Source of the DNA: Marichromatium bheemlicum
GTDB lineage: Bacteria; Pseudomonadota; Gammaproteobacteria; Chromatiales; Chromatiaceae
Assembly (NCBI RefSeq): GCF_012276755.1
Contig: NZ_JAAXKX010000002.1
Location: forward strand, 124,001-188,000
Length of the DNA stretch: 64,000 bases
Reading direction: 5' to 3'
Part shown: positions 1 through 7,828 of the stretch, piece by piece
Numbering within the stretch: position 1 is the first letter of the stretch
How the letters are laid out: every line of letters starts with the position of its first letter
Program-made: the position numbers and the translations under genes
Notes under the pieces: model-generated
Seen by the model: only the letters and a program-made list of their open reading frames with translations
What the model was told of the DNA's origin: nothing
Databases searched by the model: none

Positions 1-1200
1 AATCATGTGACCACGCGCCATCTCGTCGATGGCGGCCAGATGGGGGAAGCCGGGGGCACGGACCTTCAGCCGATAGGGCTTGTTGGCTCCGTCGGAGACG
101 ATGTAGCAACCGAACTCGCCCTTAGGCGCCTCGACCGCGGCATAGACCTCGCCAGGCGGCGTGCAATAGCCCTCGCTGAAGAGTTTGAAGTGATGGATCA
201 GCGCTTCCATGTCCTCCTTCATGCGCTCGCGCGACGGCGCGATCACCTTGGCATCATCAATGCGCACCGGACCCGGGTTGGCACGCAACCAGTCGATGCA
301 CTGACGGATGATGCGATTGGACTGGCGCATCTCCTCGACGCGGACCAGATAGCGGTCGTAGCAATCGCCGTTGACCCCCACTGGGATGTCGAAGTCGATC
401 TTGTCGTAGGCCGCGTAGGGCTGCCTCTTGCGCAGGTCCCAAGCGATTCCCGAGCCACGCAACATCGGCCCGGTGAAGCCAAGCGCCTTGGCGCGTTCGG
501 GCGAGACCACACCGATGCCGACGGTGCGCTGCTTCCAGATGCGGTTATCGGTGAGCAGGGTCTCGTACTCATCGATGTGCTTGGGGAAGCGCTCGGTGAA
601 GTCCTCGAGGAAGTCGAGCAACGAGCCCTGGCGGTTGGCGTTGCGCCGTGTCATCTCCTTGGCGCCGTGCCACTTGCTGCCGGCCTTGTCGTACTGCGGC
701 ATGCGCTCGGGAAGGTCGCGATTGACGCCGCCCGGACGGTAATAGGCTGCGTGCATGCGCGCACCGCTGACCGCCTCGTAACAGTCGAACAGGTCCTCGC
801 GCTCACGGAAGCAATAGAGGAACACGCTCATCGCACCGATGTCGAGCGCGTGCGCGGCCAGCCACATCAAATGGTTGAGGATGCGCGTGATCTCGTCGTA
901 CATGGTGCGGATGTACTGCGCCCGCTCCGGCGCCTCGATACCGAGCAGCTGCTCGATGGCGCGCACATAACCGTGCTCGTTGCACATCATCGAGACATAA
1001 TCGAGCCGGTCCATGTAACCGATGCTCTGGTTATAGGGCTTGCTCTCGGCGAGCTTCTCGGTGGCGCGATGGAGTAGACCGACGTGCGGATCGGCACGCT
1101 GGATGACCTCACCATCGAGTTCGAGCACCAGACGCAATACACCGTGAGCCGAGGGGTGCTGGGGACCGAAGTTGATGGTGTAGTTGCGAATCTCAGGCAT
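1..1200 (-). CDS. nuoD: NADH-quinone oxidoreductase subunit D (3' end outside window)
   Basis: Peripheral-arm subunit of respiratory complex I, the 49-kDa homologue that with NuoB forms the quinone pocket near cluster N2. The 400 codons present read as Nuo[14 protein letters not shown] near the N-terminus, then [14 protein letters not shown] and [12 protein letters not shown]. Family members are about 417 aa, so only a few C-terminal residues are missing past base 1. The ATG at 1198-1200 overlaps the nuoC stop by 8 bases, so it is translationally coupled. Last gene visible of the nuoABCD run. Confidence 0.96.
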   Translation of the reverse strand, partial: MPEIRNYTINFGPQHPSAHGVLRLVLELDGEVIQRADPHVGLLHRATEKLAESKPYNQSIGYMDRLDYVSMMCNEHGYVRAIEQLLGIEAPERAQYIRTMYDEITRILNHLMWLAAHALDIGAMSVFLYCFREREDLFDCYEAVSGARMHAAYYRPGGVNRDLPERMPQYDKAGSKWHGAKEMTRRNANRQGSLLDFLEDFTERFPKHIDEYETLLTDNRIWKQRTVGIGVVSPERAKALGFTGPMLRGSGIAWDLRKRQPYAAYDKIDFDIPVGVNGDCYDRYLVRVEEMRQSNRIIRQCIDWLRANPGPVRIDDAKVIAPSRERMKEDMEALIHHFKLFSEGYCTPPGEVYAAVEAPKGEFGCYIVSDGANKPYRLKVRAPGFPHLAAIDEMARGHMI

Positions 1201-1903
1201 CACCTGTCTCCTGACTGAGGTCGGGCCCGGCGGGCGCATCACCACGGATCACCCGAGGCACCAACACCCGCGGTTCGATGGAGACTGGCTCGTAGACCAC
1301 GCGCGCCAACTCGGCGTCGTAGCGCATCTCCACCTGACCGATGAGCGGGAAATCCTTGCGGAAGGGGTGCCCGACAAAACCGTAATCAGTGAGGATGCGG
1401 CGCAGATCGGGATGGCCGCGAAAGAGGATGCCGTAGAGATCGAAGGCCTCGCGCTCGAACCAGTTGGCCGACGGCCAGATATCGACCACGGAATCGACCA
1501 TTGGTTCAGCGCCACCGGCATAGGCCCGCACCCGCAGGCGCCGATTGTAGGCCAACGATAACAGGTGGTAGGCGACCGCGAAGCGCTTGGGGTCGTCGAG
1601 GGTGAGTTTCGGGTCGCGATCGACACCGCGACCGAACCCGGTGAAAGAGGCCGTCTCGGTCTCCCACTCAGACTGGCCATAGGCGGCGTAGTCGACGCCG
1701 CAGACGTCGATCAACTGCTCGAATTGCAGCGCCTCGTGGTCACGTAGGGTCAGACACACGTCGAGCAGGTGCTCGGCGGGTACCACCAGGGTCAGCTCAC
1801 CAAACTGCTCCAGCAGCTCGCAGTCGTATTCGGCGAGCTGCTCGCGAAGGGTGGCGGCGAGCGCATCCAGCCTGGCGTTGCGGGTCAGGTGCTCTGTAGA
1901 CAT
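1193..1903 (-). CDS. nuoC: NADH-quinone oxidoreductase subunit C
   Basis: Complex I 30-kDa subunit, located in the cytoplasmic arm beside NuoB and NuoD; it carries no cofactor. The 236-residue protein contains the family signature at about residues 150-185 ([20 protein letters not shown] followed by a [10 protein letters not shown] stretch). It is a separate gene here, not fused to nuoD as in E. coli. It sits 17 bases downstream of nuoB and overlaps nuoD by 8 bases. Confidence 0.96.
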   Translation of the reverse strand: MSTEHLTRNARLDALAATLREQLAEYDCELLEQFGELTLVVPAEHLLDVCLTLRDHEALQFEQLIDVCGVDYAAYGQSEWETETASFTGFGRGVDRDPKLTLDDPKRFAVAYHLLSLAYNRRLRVRAYAGGAEPMVDSVVDIWPSANWFEREAFDLYGILFRGHPDLRRILTDYGFVGHPFRKDFPLIGQVEMRYDAELARVVYEPVSIEPRVLVPRVIRGDAPAGPDLSQETGDA

Positions 1904-1920
1904 GGATTATGGAGACTGCT

Positions 1921-2397
1921 TCAGCGGGCGATGGTATTCGTTCGGCGGATCTTGTTCTGCAGCTGCAGAATGCCGTAGAGCAGCGCCTCGGCGGTCGGCG
2001 GACAACCGGGCACATAGACGTCCACCGGCACGATGCGGTCGCATCCGCGCACGACGGAGTAAGCGTAGTGATAATAACCGCCGCCATTGGCACAGGAGCC
2101 CATGGAGATCACCCAGCGCGGCTCGGCCATCTGGTCGTAGACCTTGCGCAGGGCCGGGGCCATCTTGTTGACCAGGGTGCCGGCGACGATCATCACGTCG
2201 GACTGACGCGGGCTCGGGCGGAAGATGATGCCGAAGCGGTCGAGGTCGTAGCGAGCGGCGCCGGCGTGCATCATCTCGATCGCGCAACAGGCCAGGCCGA
2301 AGCTCATCGGCCACATCGAACCGGTACGCGCCCAGTTGATCAGCTTATCGGCCGTCGTGGTGACGATGCCTTCTTCAAGAACCCCTTCTATTCCCAT
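1921..2397 (-). CDS. nuoB: NADH-quinone oxidoreductase subunit B
   Basis: Complex I PSST subunit that binds the terminal Fe-S cluster N2. From the ATG at 2397 the protein has 158 residues, the normal family length. The cluster-N2 cysteines are visible as the tandem pair C37-C38 (LACCAIEMM), C102 (GSCANGG) and C132 (VPGCPPT). The reading frame extends to 2418, but the 2397 start ([10 protein letters not shown]) matches the family N-terminus. It overlaps the end of nuoA by 10 bases. Confidence 0.96.
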   Translation of the reverse strand: MGIEGVLEEGIVTTTADKLINWARTGSMWPMSFGLACCAIEMMHAGAARYDLDRFGIIFRPSPRQSDVMIVAGTLVNKMAPALRKVYDQMAEPRWVISMGSCANGGGYYHYAYSVVRGCDRIVPVDVYVPGCPPTAEALLYGILQLQNKIRRTNTIAR

Positions 2398-2744
2398 TCC
2401 AGTGCGCCCTTCTTCCACTCGTAGATGAAGCCGACCACGAGGATGCCGAGGAAGATCACCATCGACCAGAAGGCGAACACCCCGAGGTCATCCAACACAA
2501 CCGCCCAGGGAAAGAGGAAGGCGATCTCCAGATCGAACAGGATAAAGAGGATTGCGACCAGATAGTAACGAACGTCGAACTTCAGACGTGCGTTCTCGAA
2601 GGCCTCGAAGCCACACTCGTAGGGGGAATCCTTCTCCTGGTCCGGCCGGCGTGGCCCCAACAGATATCCGAGCCCGAGCGATCCGACACCCACCAGGATC
2701 CCCACGAGGATAAAGATCAGGATGGGCAAATAGTTCTCGAGCAC
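2388..2744 (-). CDS. nuoA: NADH-quinone oxidoreductase subunit A
   Basis: Small membrane subunit of complex I, 118 residues, with three hydrophobic segments (about residues 5-30, 60-82, 88-110) and the family signature [13 protein letters not shown] at about 38-50; the Cys in it is part of the quinone-channel loop. The start is a GTG at 2742-2744 preceded by a G-rich ribosome site. First gene of the nuo operon; a candidate promoter lies about 45 bases upstream. Confidence 0.95.
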   Translation of the reverse strand: MLENYLPILIFILVGILVGVGSLGLGYLLGPRRPDQEKDSPYECGFEAFENARLKFDVRYYLVAILFILFDLEIAFLFPWAVVLDDLGVFAFWSMVIFLGILVVGFIYEWKKGALEWE

Positions 2745-2789
2745 CTTGACCCCCGTGATTCATAGTTTGCTTATAAAGCCGGAAGATTC

Positions 2790-2819
2790 AGTCTAGTGCA
2801 GCGTCAACAATAGTGTCAA
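2790..2819 (-). promoter_or_regulatory. Candidate sigma-70 promoter of the nuo operon
   Basis: On the minus strand a perfect -35 TTGACA (2814-2819) is followed after 18 bases by TAGACT (2790-2795, 4 of 6 matches to TATAAT). It lies in an AT-rich stretch between the tRNA terminator and nuoA and would give a leader of about 40 bases. Assigned from sequence match only. Confidence 0.4.
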
Positions 2820-2878
2820 CTCGCCGCTAAATCCAAATTATTAATAATATCAATAGTTTGGAGTTTCTGTTCCAGCAT

Positions 2879-2914
2879 AAAAAAACGGCATACCAGTGAA
2901 CTGGTATGCCGTTT
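2879..2914 (-). terminator. Rho-independent terminator after tRNA-Leu
   Basis: A perfect 14-bp inverted repeat (2883-2896 with 2901-2914) has a TGAA-type four-base loop. On the minus strand it is followed by a run of T (complement of 2879-2885), just downstream of the tRNA CCA end. It ends the tpiA-secG-tRNA transcript and separates it from nuoA. Confidence 0.9.
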
Positions 2915-2920
2915 GCTGTT

Positions 2921-3005
2921 TGGTGCCGACGGCCAGACTCGAACTGGCACGGCTTTCGCCACTACCCCCTCAAGATAGCGTGTCTACCAATTTCACCACG
3001 TCGGC
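2921..3005 (-). tRNA. tRNA-Leu (anticodon GAG)
   Basis: An 85-base class II tRNA on the minus strand. The 7-bp acceptor stem (GCCGACG with CGTCGGC) carries an encoded CCA. The D-loop GGTAGACACG is typical of tRNA-Leu. The anticodon arm is CTATC-TTGAGGG-GGTAG, giving anticodon GAG. A long variable arm (TGGCGAAAGCC) and a T-arm with GTTCGAGTC follow. Placement directly after secG is the common gammaproteobacterial order. Confidence 0.95.
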
Positions 3006-3013
3006 AATAAATT

Positions 3014-3502
3014 TTATTCGCTGCTTTCGGCTTCAGCAGATGGATCTGCCTGCTCCCCGTCAGCTGGTCCGGCCATACTAGCAGAATTTTCGTCGCTGTC
3101 AACAGAAATTTCTGCGGCCGGCACTGCAGGGATGTCGGAAGCACCCGGCGTTGCGGTATTGTCCGCCTCCACACCAGGGATCGAGGGCACGTCGGACGGC
3201 ACCAGAGTTTCCGGCGCAGCCTCGATCAACACAGCCTCGTCCATATCTTCCATGAAGCCTTCGGGCTCACCGACCTGGGTCGCGAAATAGGCCAGCGCCA
3301 TACTGGTCAGGAAGAACAGTGTCGCAATGATCGCGGTCGCACGTGTCAGAAAAGAACCTGACCCCTGTGAACCAAAGACAGTCTGCGATGCACCGCTTCC
3401 AAAAGCGGCTCCAGCGTCGGCACCTTTGCCGTGCTGAATGAGCACTAAGCCTATCAGACCCAGCGACAGGAAGACCTGGACAATTGTCAAAATGGTTTGC
3501 AT
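3014..3502 (-). CDS. secG: Preprotein translocase subunit SecG
   Basis: Auxiliary inner-membrane subunit of the SecYEG channel. The first ~75 residues are typical: a membrane segment (about 3-22), the conserved turn LIQHGKGADAGAAFGSGASQ, and a second membrane segment (about 52-73). The remaining ~85 residues form an acidic, Pro/Ala/Ser-rich low-complexity tail, so the protein is 162 residues against about 110 in E. coli. Follows tpiA by 20 bases; the tRNA-Leu gene begins 8 bases after its stop, so all are probably cotranscribed. Confidence 0.93.
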   Translation of the reverse strand: MQTILTIVQVFLSLGLIGLVLIQHGKGADAGAAFGSGASQTVFGSQGSGSFLTRATAIIATLFFLTSMALAYFATQVGEPEGFMEDMDEAVLIEAAPETLVPSDVPSIPGVEADNTATPGASDIPAVPAAEISVDSDENSASMAGPADGEQADPSAEAESSE

Positions 3503-3522
3503 GCCTGACTCGTTACCCTGGG

Positions 3523-4287
3523 CTAACCTGCCGCCGCCTCTGCGGCCCGGCAGATCGCGAGAAAATCATCAACGTCCAACGACGCGCCGCCGATCAGCCC
3601 GCCGTCGATATCCGGCTGCGCCAGCAGCTCGGCGGCATTGCCGGGCTTCATGCTGCCACCGTAGAGAATCCGTACGCCTTGCGCAATACGCCGATCCGAT
3701 ACGCCAAGCTTCGCTCGCACGAAGGCGTGGACCTGCTGCGCCTGCGCTGGGGTTGCGGTCTTGCCGGTACCGATCGCCCAGACCGGCTCATAGGCGAGTT
3801 CGAGATCAGCGAAGGTCTCGATACCAACGACCCCGAGGACACCATCGAGCTGTGCACCGATGACCGCCTCGGTCTCGCCACGCTCACGCTGCTCGAGGGT
3901 CTCGCCCACGCACAGGATAGGACGCATCCCATTGGCGATCACGGCCTGCAACTTGCGCGCAATCAAGGTGTCTGACTCGGCGTGATAGTCACGGCGCTCG
4001 GAGTGTCCGCAGATCACGTAGCGACAGCCGAATTCAGCCAGCATCGCTGCCGCAACCTCACCGGTGTAGGCACCGGCGGACTCGGTACTGACATCTTGAG
4101 CGCCGAGACATACAACGCTGTCGGCGAGTTCGGCTTCACCGAGCGCCAGATAAGGGAAAGGGGGACAGACCGCGACCTCAGCTCCCTGGAGCGAGGCGGC
4201 ACCTGCGGCGACACCGCCGAGCAACGCGCGCGCATCGCGCTTGCTGCCGTTCATCTTCCAGTTCCCTGCAATCAGTGGCGCTCGCAT
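3523..4287 (-). CDS. tpiA: Triose-phosphate isomerase
   Basis: Interconverts dihydroxyacetone phosphate and glyceraldehyde 3-phosphate in glycolysis, gluconeogenesis and the Calvin cycle. The full-length protein is 254 residues. Catalytic residues are visible as K11 (GNWKMNG), H95 (ICGHSERR) and E167 (AYEPVWAIGTG), with the phosphate-binding loop LYGGSMKPGN near the C-terminus. First gene of the tpiA-secG-tRNA-Leu unit, with a candidate promoter just upstream. Confidence 0.97.
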   Translation of the reverse strand: MRAPLIAGNWKMNGSKRDARALLGGVAAGAASLQGAEVAVCPPFPYLALGEAELADSVVCLGAQDVSTESAGAYTGEVAAAMLAEFGCRYVICGHSERRDYHAESDTLIARKLQAVIANGMRPILCVGETLEQRERGETEAVIGAQLDGVLGVVGIETFADLELAYEPVWAIGTGKTATPAQAQQVHAFVRAKLGVSDRRIAQGVRILYGGSMKPGNAAELLAQPDIDGGLIGGASLDVDDFLAICRAAEAAAG

Positions 4288-4316
4288 GGCAAAGACTCCG
4301 TCTGATCGAGCCGGGT

Positions 4317-4345
4317 AATCTACCCGCTTAGCCTATCCCTTGCAA
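4317..4345 (-). promoter_or_regulatory. Candidate promoter of tpiA-secG-tRNA-Leu
   Basis: On the minus strand -35 TTGCAA (4340-4345) and -10 TAGATT (4317-4322) are separated by exactly 17 bases and end about 30 bases upstream of the tpiA start. Match quality is moderate (4 of 6 at each box). Confidence 0.35.
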
Positions 4346-4435
4346 GCCAAAGGCCGCGGATATGCGTATCATGGGGGCTGGACAGGCGCTCGCCTTCCGT
4401 TCCGCCCCACCTCGACTATCGATTACACTCGCGAC

Positions 4436-4915
4436 ATGGCTAAAGGAAAGAAGAACAAGACCGACGGCGGCTCGACCATCGCGCTCAACAAGAAGGCGAG
4501 CCATGACTACTTCATCGAGCAACGCTTCGAGGCGGGCCTCGTACTCGAGGGCTGGGAGGTCAAGAGCCTGCGTGCCGGGCGCATCCAGCTCAAGGAGAGC
4601 TACGTCAAGATCCTCCACGGCGAGGGCTACCTGATCGGCGCCCACATCTCGCCGCTGCAGACCGCCTCCACCCACGTCAACCCCGACCCCACGCGTTCAC
4701 GCAAACTGCTGCTCAAGCGCCACGAGCTCAACCGCCTGATCGGCCAGACCGAGCGCGCCGGCTTCACCCTGGTGCCCACGGCCATGTACTGGAAGCGCGG
4801 TCGCGCCAAGCTCGAGATCGGCCTCGGCAAGGGCAAGAAGCAACACGACAAGCGCACCAGCGAGAAGGATCGTGACTGGCAACGCGAGAAGGAACGACTG
4901 TTCAAGAGCAACTGA
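4436..4915 (+). CDS. smpB: SsrA-binding protein SmpB
   Basis: Binds tmRNA and, with it, rescues stalled ribosomes (trans-translation). The ATG at 4436 gives 159 residues, the usual length, starting MAKGKKNK. Conserved blocks: [20 protein letters not shown], the [18 protein letters not shown] loop, and the basic C-terminal tail [18 protein letters not shown] that enters the decoding centre. It lies about 70 bases upstream of its partner RNA gene ssrA. Confidence 0.97.
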   Translation: MAKGKKNKTDGGSTIALNKKASHDYFIEQRFEAGLVLEGWEVKSLRAGRIQLKESYVKILHGEGYLIGAHISPLQTASTHVNPDPTRSRKLLLKRHELNRLIGQTERAGFTLVPTAMYWKRGRAKLEIGLGKGKKQHDKRTSEKDRDWQREKERLFKSN

Positions 4916-4940
4916 ACCCTGCCCGGCGGGATCACGCCCC

Positions 4941-4969
4941 TTGCCGAGGAACCCCGGCTCTTCTATAGT
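4941..4969 (+). promoter_or_regulatory. Candidate promoter of ssrA
   Basis: -35 TTGCCG (4941-4946) and -10 TATAGT (4964-4969) are spaced by 17 bases and end 16 bases before the mature 5' end of tmRNA. The -10 box is a 5 of 6 match. Position and spacing fit a constitutive sigma-70 promoter. Confidence 0.5.
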
Positions 4970-4985
4970 GTCGATCCGATTACCT

Positions 4986-5342
4986 GGGGGCGACTGGCTT
5001 CGACGTGGGTCGCGAAACCTAAGGTGCATGCCGAGGTGCGGTTGACCTCGTAAAACCCTCCGCAAACTTATAGTTGCCAACGACGACAACTACGCTCTCG
5101 CTGCTTAATCCCAGCGGGCCTCTGACCGTCACTTGCCTGTGGGCGGCGGATTCCAGGGGTAACCTCACACAGGATCGTGGTGACGGGAGTCCGGACCTGA
5201 GCCACTAAAACCTAACGGAATCGCCGACTGATCGCCCTGCCCTTCGGGCGGCAGAAGGCTAAAAACAATAGAGTGGGCTAAGCATGTAGGACCGAGGGCA
5301 GAGGGCTTGCGGACGCGGGTTCGATTCCCGCCGCCTCCACCA
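4986..5342 (+). ncRNA. ssrA: Transfer-messenger RNA (tmRNA)
   Basis: The tRNA-like ends pair: 5' GGGGGCG with 3' CGCCTCC followed by ACCA, and the T-arm GGTTCGATTCCCGCC precedes the CCA. The internal reading frame resumes at 5076 and encodes A-NDDNYALAA with a TAA at 5106-5108, a normal hydrophobic degradation tag. The 357-base length is usual for a one-piece tmRNA. Its 3' end is a frequent integration site, consistent with the IS remnant and defence genes directly downstream. Confidence 0.97.
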
Positions 5343-5352
5343 AGCAAGCAGC

Positions 5353-5384
5353 AAAGGCCAACCAGTCATGGTTGGCCTTTTTTG
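5353..5384 (+). terminator. Rho-independent terminator of ssrA
   Basis: A perfect 12-bp stem (5353-5364 with 5369-5380) with a four-base loop, followed by a T run. It starts 10 bases past the tmRNA CCA. It should block read-through into the jet operon, which therefore needs its own promoter. Confidence 0.9.
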
Positions 5385-5411
5385 TTGCGCGGGGATCGCA
5401 TCGTTCACGAG

Positions 5412-5700
5412 TGAGATTCCCCTGTTTTTTCGACCCCCACGGGGTTGGTCTCATGCGGCCGTCTGGTCGCGGCGCTACCTTGCCTCCCAACTGTTGTATG
5501 AACTCGACGGGTGAGCGATAGCCGAGTGTCGAGTGCAGTCGCTTGCGGTTGAAGAAGACCTCGATGTACTCGAAGGCCGTTGCGCGCATCGCCTCGCGGG
5601 TCGGGAAACGCTCGACGAAGATGCGCTTGTGCTTGAAGCTGTTGAACCAGCTCTCGGTCGGGGCGTTGTCCCAGCAGTTGCCAACCACGCCCCACTGTCG
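5412..5700 (-). pseudogene. IS3-family transposase, C-terminal remnant
   Basis: The minus-strand frame encodes only the end of an rve-type (DDE) integrase domain: GNCWDNAPTESWFNSFKHKR, then EYIEVFFNRKRLHSTLGYRSP, the usual last ~90 residues with the catalytic Glu in PTES. Everything upstream (helix-turn-helix and the two catalytic Asp) is absent, so it is non-functional. At the 3' side the frame runs on without a stop across TGAGATTCCCC at 5412, a possible IS end, into the ssrA terminator and gene. The 5' break at ~5700 lies 37 bases before the jetA start. Confidence 0.85.
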
Positions 5701-5736
5701 TTAGCCTGAGCGACGGCTCCCCAACGGACGGACGCG

Positions 5737-7194
5737 ATGCCGCTCGACATCACCACCCTCGAGACCCTGCGCGATCATCACCCGGCCTGGCGGTTGCTGC
5801 GCTCGGAGCACGCCCCATTGGTGGCGAGCTTCCTCCATCGGGTGTTCATCGCACCCAACGTCCGGGTGATGGCCGCGGCCGATCTCGCCGCGGCCCTGGA
5901 GGACACCCTCTATGCCCTGCGCCAGCAGCGCGACGATCCCCAAGCCTTCCCGCGCTCGGCACGCGCGTATCTCGACGACTGGGCCGGGCCGGACAAGGGC
6001 TGGCTGCGCAAGTTCTATCGCACGGGTAGCGACGAGGCGCTGTTCGACCTCACCCCGGCGACCGAGCAGGCGATCGCCTGGCTCGGTCGGCTCGAGGCGC
6101 GGCGCTTCGTCGGCACCGAGTCACGACTGCTGACCCTCTTCGACCTGCTGCGCCAGATGCACGAGGGCAGCGAGACCGACCCCACCGTGCACCTGGCCGA
6201 GCTGCGGCGCAAACGCGACACGCTCGACGCCGAGATCGAGCGGGTACGCCAGGGCGAGCTGCCGCTGCTCGACGAGACCGCGCTGCGCGAACGCTTCCAG
6301 CAGTTCTCCCAACTCGCCCGCGAGCTGCTCAACGACTTCCGCGAGGTCGAGCACAACCTCCGCCAGCTCGACCGCAAGGTGCGCGAGCGCATCACCCTGT
6401 GGGACGGCGGCAAGGGTGAACTGCTCGAGGAGATCATGGGCGAGCGCGACGCCATCCACGACTCCGACCAGGGGCGCAGCTTCCGCGCCTTCTGGGACCT
6501 GCTGATGTCGAGCCGCCGTCAGCAAGAGCTCGGGCGGCTGCTCGAGCAGGTGCTGGCGCTGCCGGCGATCGCCGCGCTCGAGCCCGACGCACGGCTGCGC
6601 CGCGTCCACTACGACTGGCTCGAGGCCGGTGAGCACACCCAGCGCACGGTCGCCCAGCTCTCGCAGCAGCTACGCCGTTTCCTCGACGACCAGGCCTGGC
6701 TCGAGAACCGCCGCATCATGGACATCCTGCGTGGCATCGAGACCCAGGCGCTGGCGCTGCGCGAGACACCACCGACGGGCACCCTGATGCGGCTCGAGGC
6801 CATGGCCCCGAGCATCAACCTGCCGTTCGAGCGCCCACTCTACAGCCCACCGCTGCAACCACGCTTCGACGACCCGCTGCCGGAGGACGAGATCGCCGCC
6901 CCCGACCCGGCAGCGCTCTTCTCTCAGGTCGTCGTCGACAAGGGCCGACTCGAACGCCATATCCGCCGGATGCTGCACGGGCGTGATCAGATCAGCCTGC
7001 GCGAGCTGATCGAGACACAGCCGCTGCGCCAGGGGCTGGCCGAGTTGACCGCCTATCTGCAGCTCGGCTGCGAGACCTTCACCACGGTGCTCGATGAGCA
7101 CGCCACCGACCCCATTGCCTGGGAGGTCACCGACGCCGATGGCCAGCACCACCGCCGCGTCGCCCAGGTGCCACGCCTGATCTTCGTCCCCTGA
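5737..7194 (+). CDS. jetA: Wadjet type I protein JetA (DUF3375)
   Basis: Kleisin-like subunit of the Wadjet anti-plasmid complex (DUF3375 family), 485 residues. The N-terminus (TLETLRDHHPAWRLLRSEHAPLVASF) and the following FYRTGSDEALFDLTPATEQAIAWL block are typical of the family. The middle (about 135-230) is helical and charged, and the last ~100 residues carry a winged-helix-like region. The known role is to bridge the heads of the SMC-like JetC dimer with JetB. First of four tightly packed genes; jetB starts 4 bases after its stop. No strong ribosome site is obvious before the ATG. Confidence 0.92.
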   Translation: MPLDITTLETLRDHHPAWRLLRSEHAPLVASFLHRVFIAPNVRVMAAADLAAALEDTLYALRQQRDDPQAFPRSARAYLDDWAGPDKGWLRKFYRTGSDEALFDLTPATEQAIAWLGRLEARRFVGTESRLLTLFDLLRQMHEGSETDPTVHLAELRRKRDTLDAEIERVRQGELPLLDETALRERFQQFSQLARELLNDFREVEHNLRQLDRKVRERITLWDGGKGELLEEIMGERDAIHDSDQGRSFRAFWDLLMSSRRQQELGRLLEQVLALPAIAALEPDARLRRVHYDWLEAGEHTQRTVAQLSQQLRRFLDDQAWLENRRIMDILRGIETQALALRETPPTGTLMRLEAMAPSINLPFERPLYSPPLQPRFDDPLPEDEIAAPDPAALFSQVVVDKGRLERHIRRMLHGRDQISLRELIETQPLRQGLAELTAYLQLGCETFTTVLDEHATDPIAWEVTDADGQHHRRVAQVPRLIFVP

Positions 7195-7198
7195 GACC

Positions 7199-7828
7199 AT
7201 GGACACCGCAGACGCCATCGCCTCGACCAGCGCGCCACCCGCCCTCTCGCCGGTCGTCATCCACCTGCTCAAGGGCGTGCTCTACCGCGACGACAACGCA
7301 CCGCTGTGGCGCGACCTGCTCGCGCTCCAGCCCCAGGTGCGCGACTATGTCGCGGTGCTCGGACTGGAGCTAGCGCTCGACCCCGCCGAGGGCTATGCCT
7401 TCCTGCGTAGCCGCCCCGCGGACGAGGACGACGCCAACCGCACACCGCGACTGGTGGCACGCCGCCCCCTGTCCTTTCCGGTGAGCCTGCTGCTGGCGCT
7501 GCTGCGCAGGAAGCTCGTCGAGTTCGATGCCAGCGGCGGCGAGACTCGGCTGGTGCTCGAGCGCGAGGAGATCGTCGAGCTGATGCGCGTGTTCCTCCCC
7601 GACACCAGCAACGAGGCACGGCTGATCGACCAGATCGAGACCCACATCAACCGCGTCGTCGAACTCGGCTTCCTGCGGCGGCTCAAGCCCACCCCGGGCA
7701 GCGACGCACCACCCGGCTACGAGGTACGGCGCATCATCAAGGCCTTCGTCGACGCCCAGTGGCTGGCCGCGTTCGAGGCGCGCCTAGTACAGGCGGCGAG
7801 CGCCTCCGAGGACACCACTGATGACTGA
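7199..7828 (+). CDS. jetB: Wadjet type I protein JetB (DUF4194)
   Basis: KITE-type small subunit of the Wadjet SMC complex (DUF4194), 209 residues. Visible features: HLLKGVLYRDDNAPLWRDLL near the N-terminus, the RPLSFPVSLLLALLRRKLVEFD helix and the ELMRVFLPD / DQIETHINRVVELGFLRRL winged-helix section at about 122-165. Its end overlaps the jetC start by 8 bases, which implies coupled translation and a fixed stoichiometry. Confidence 0.92.
   Translation: MDTADAIASTSAPPALSPVVIHLLKGVLYRDDNAPLWRDLLALQPQVRDYVAVLGLELALDPAEGYAFLRSRPADEDDANRTPRLVARRPLSFPVSLLLALLRRKLVEFDASGGETRLVLEREEIVELMRVFLPDTSNEARLIDQIETHINRVVELGFLRRLKPTPGSDAPPGYEVRRIIKAFVDAQWLAAFEARLVQAASASEDTTDD

Noticed and set aside
7-1077. 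Long plus-strand open frame across the left edge
   Set aside because: It is antisense to nuoD, whose translation is unmistakable; long antisense frames are common in high-GC DNA.
5278-5411. Transposase frame continuing into the ssrA gene
   Set aside because: It is read-through past the probable IS end across the tmRNA terminator and antisense to tmRNA; not coding.
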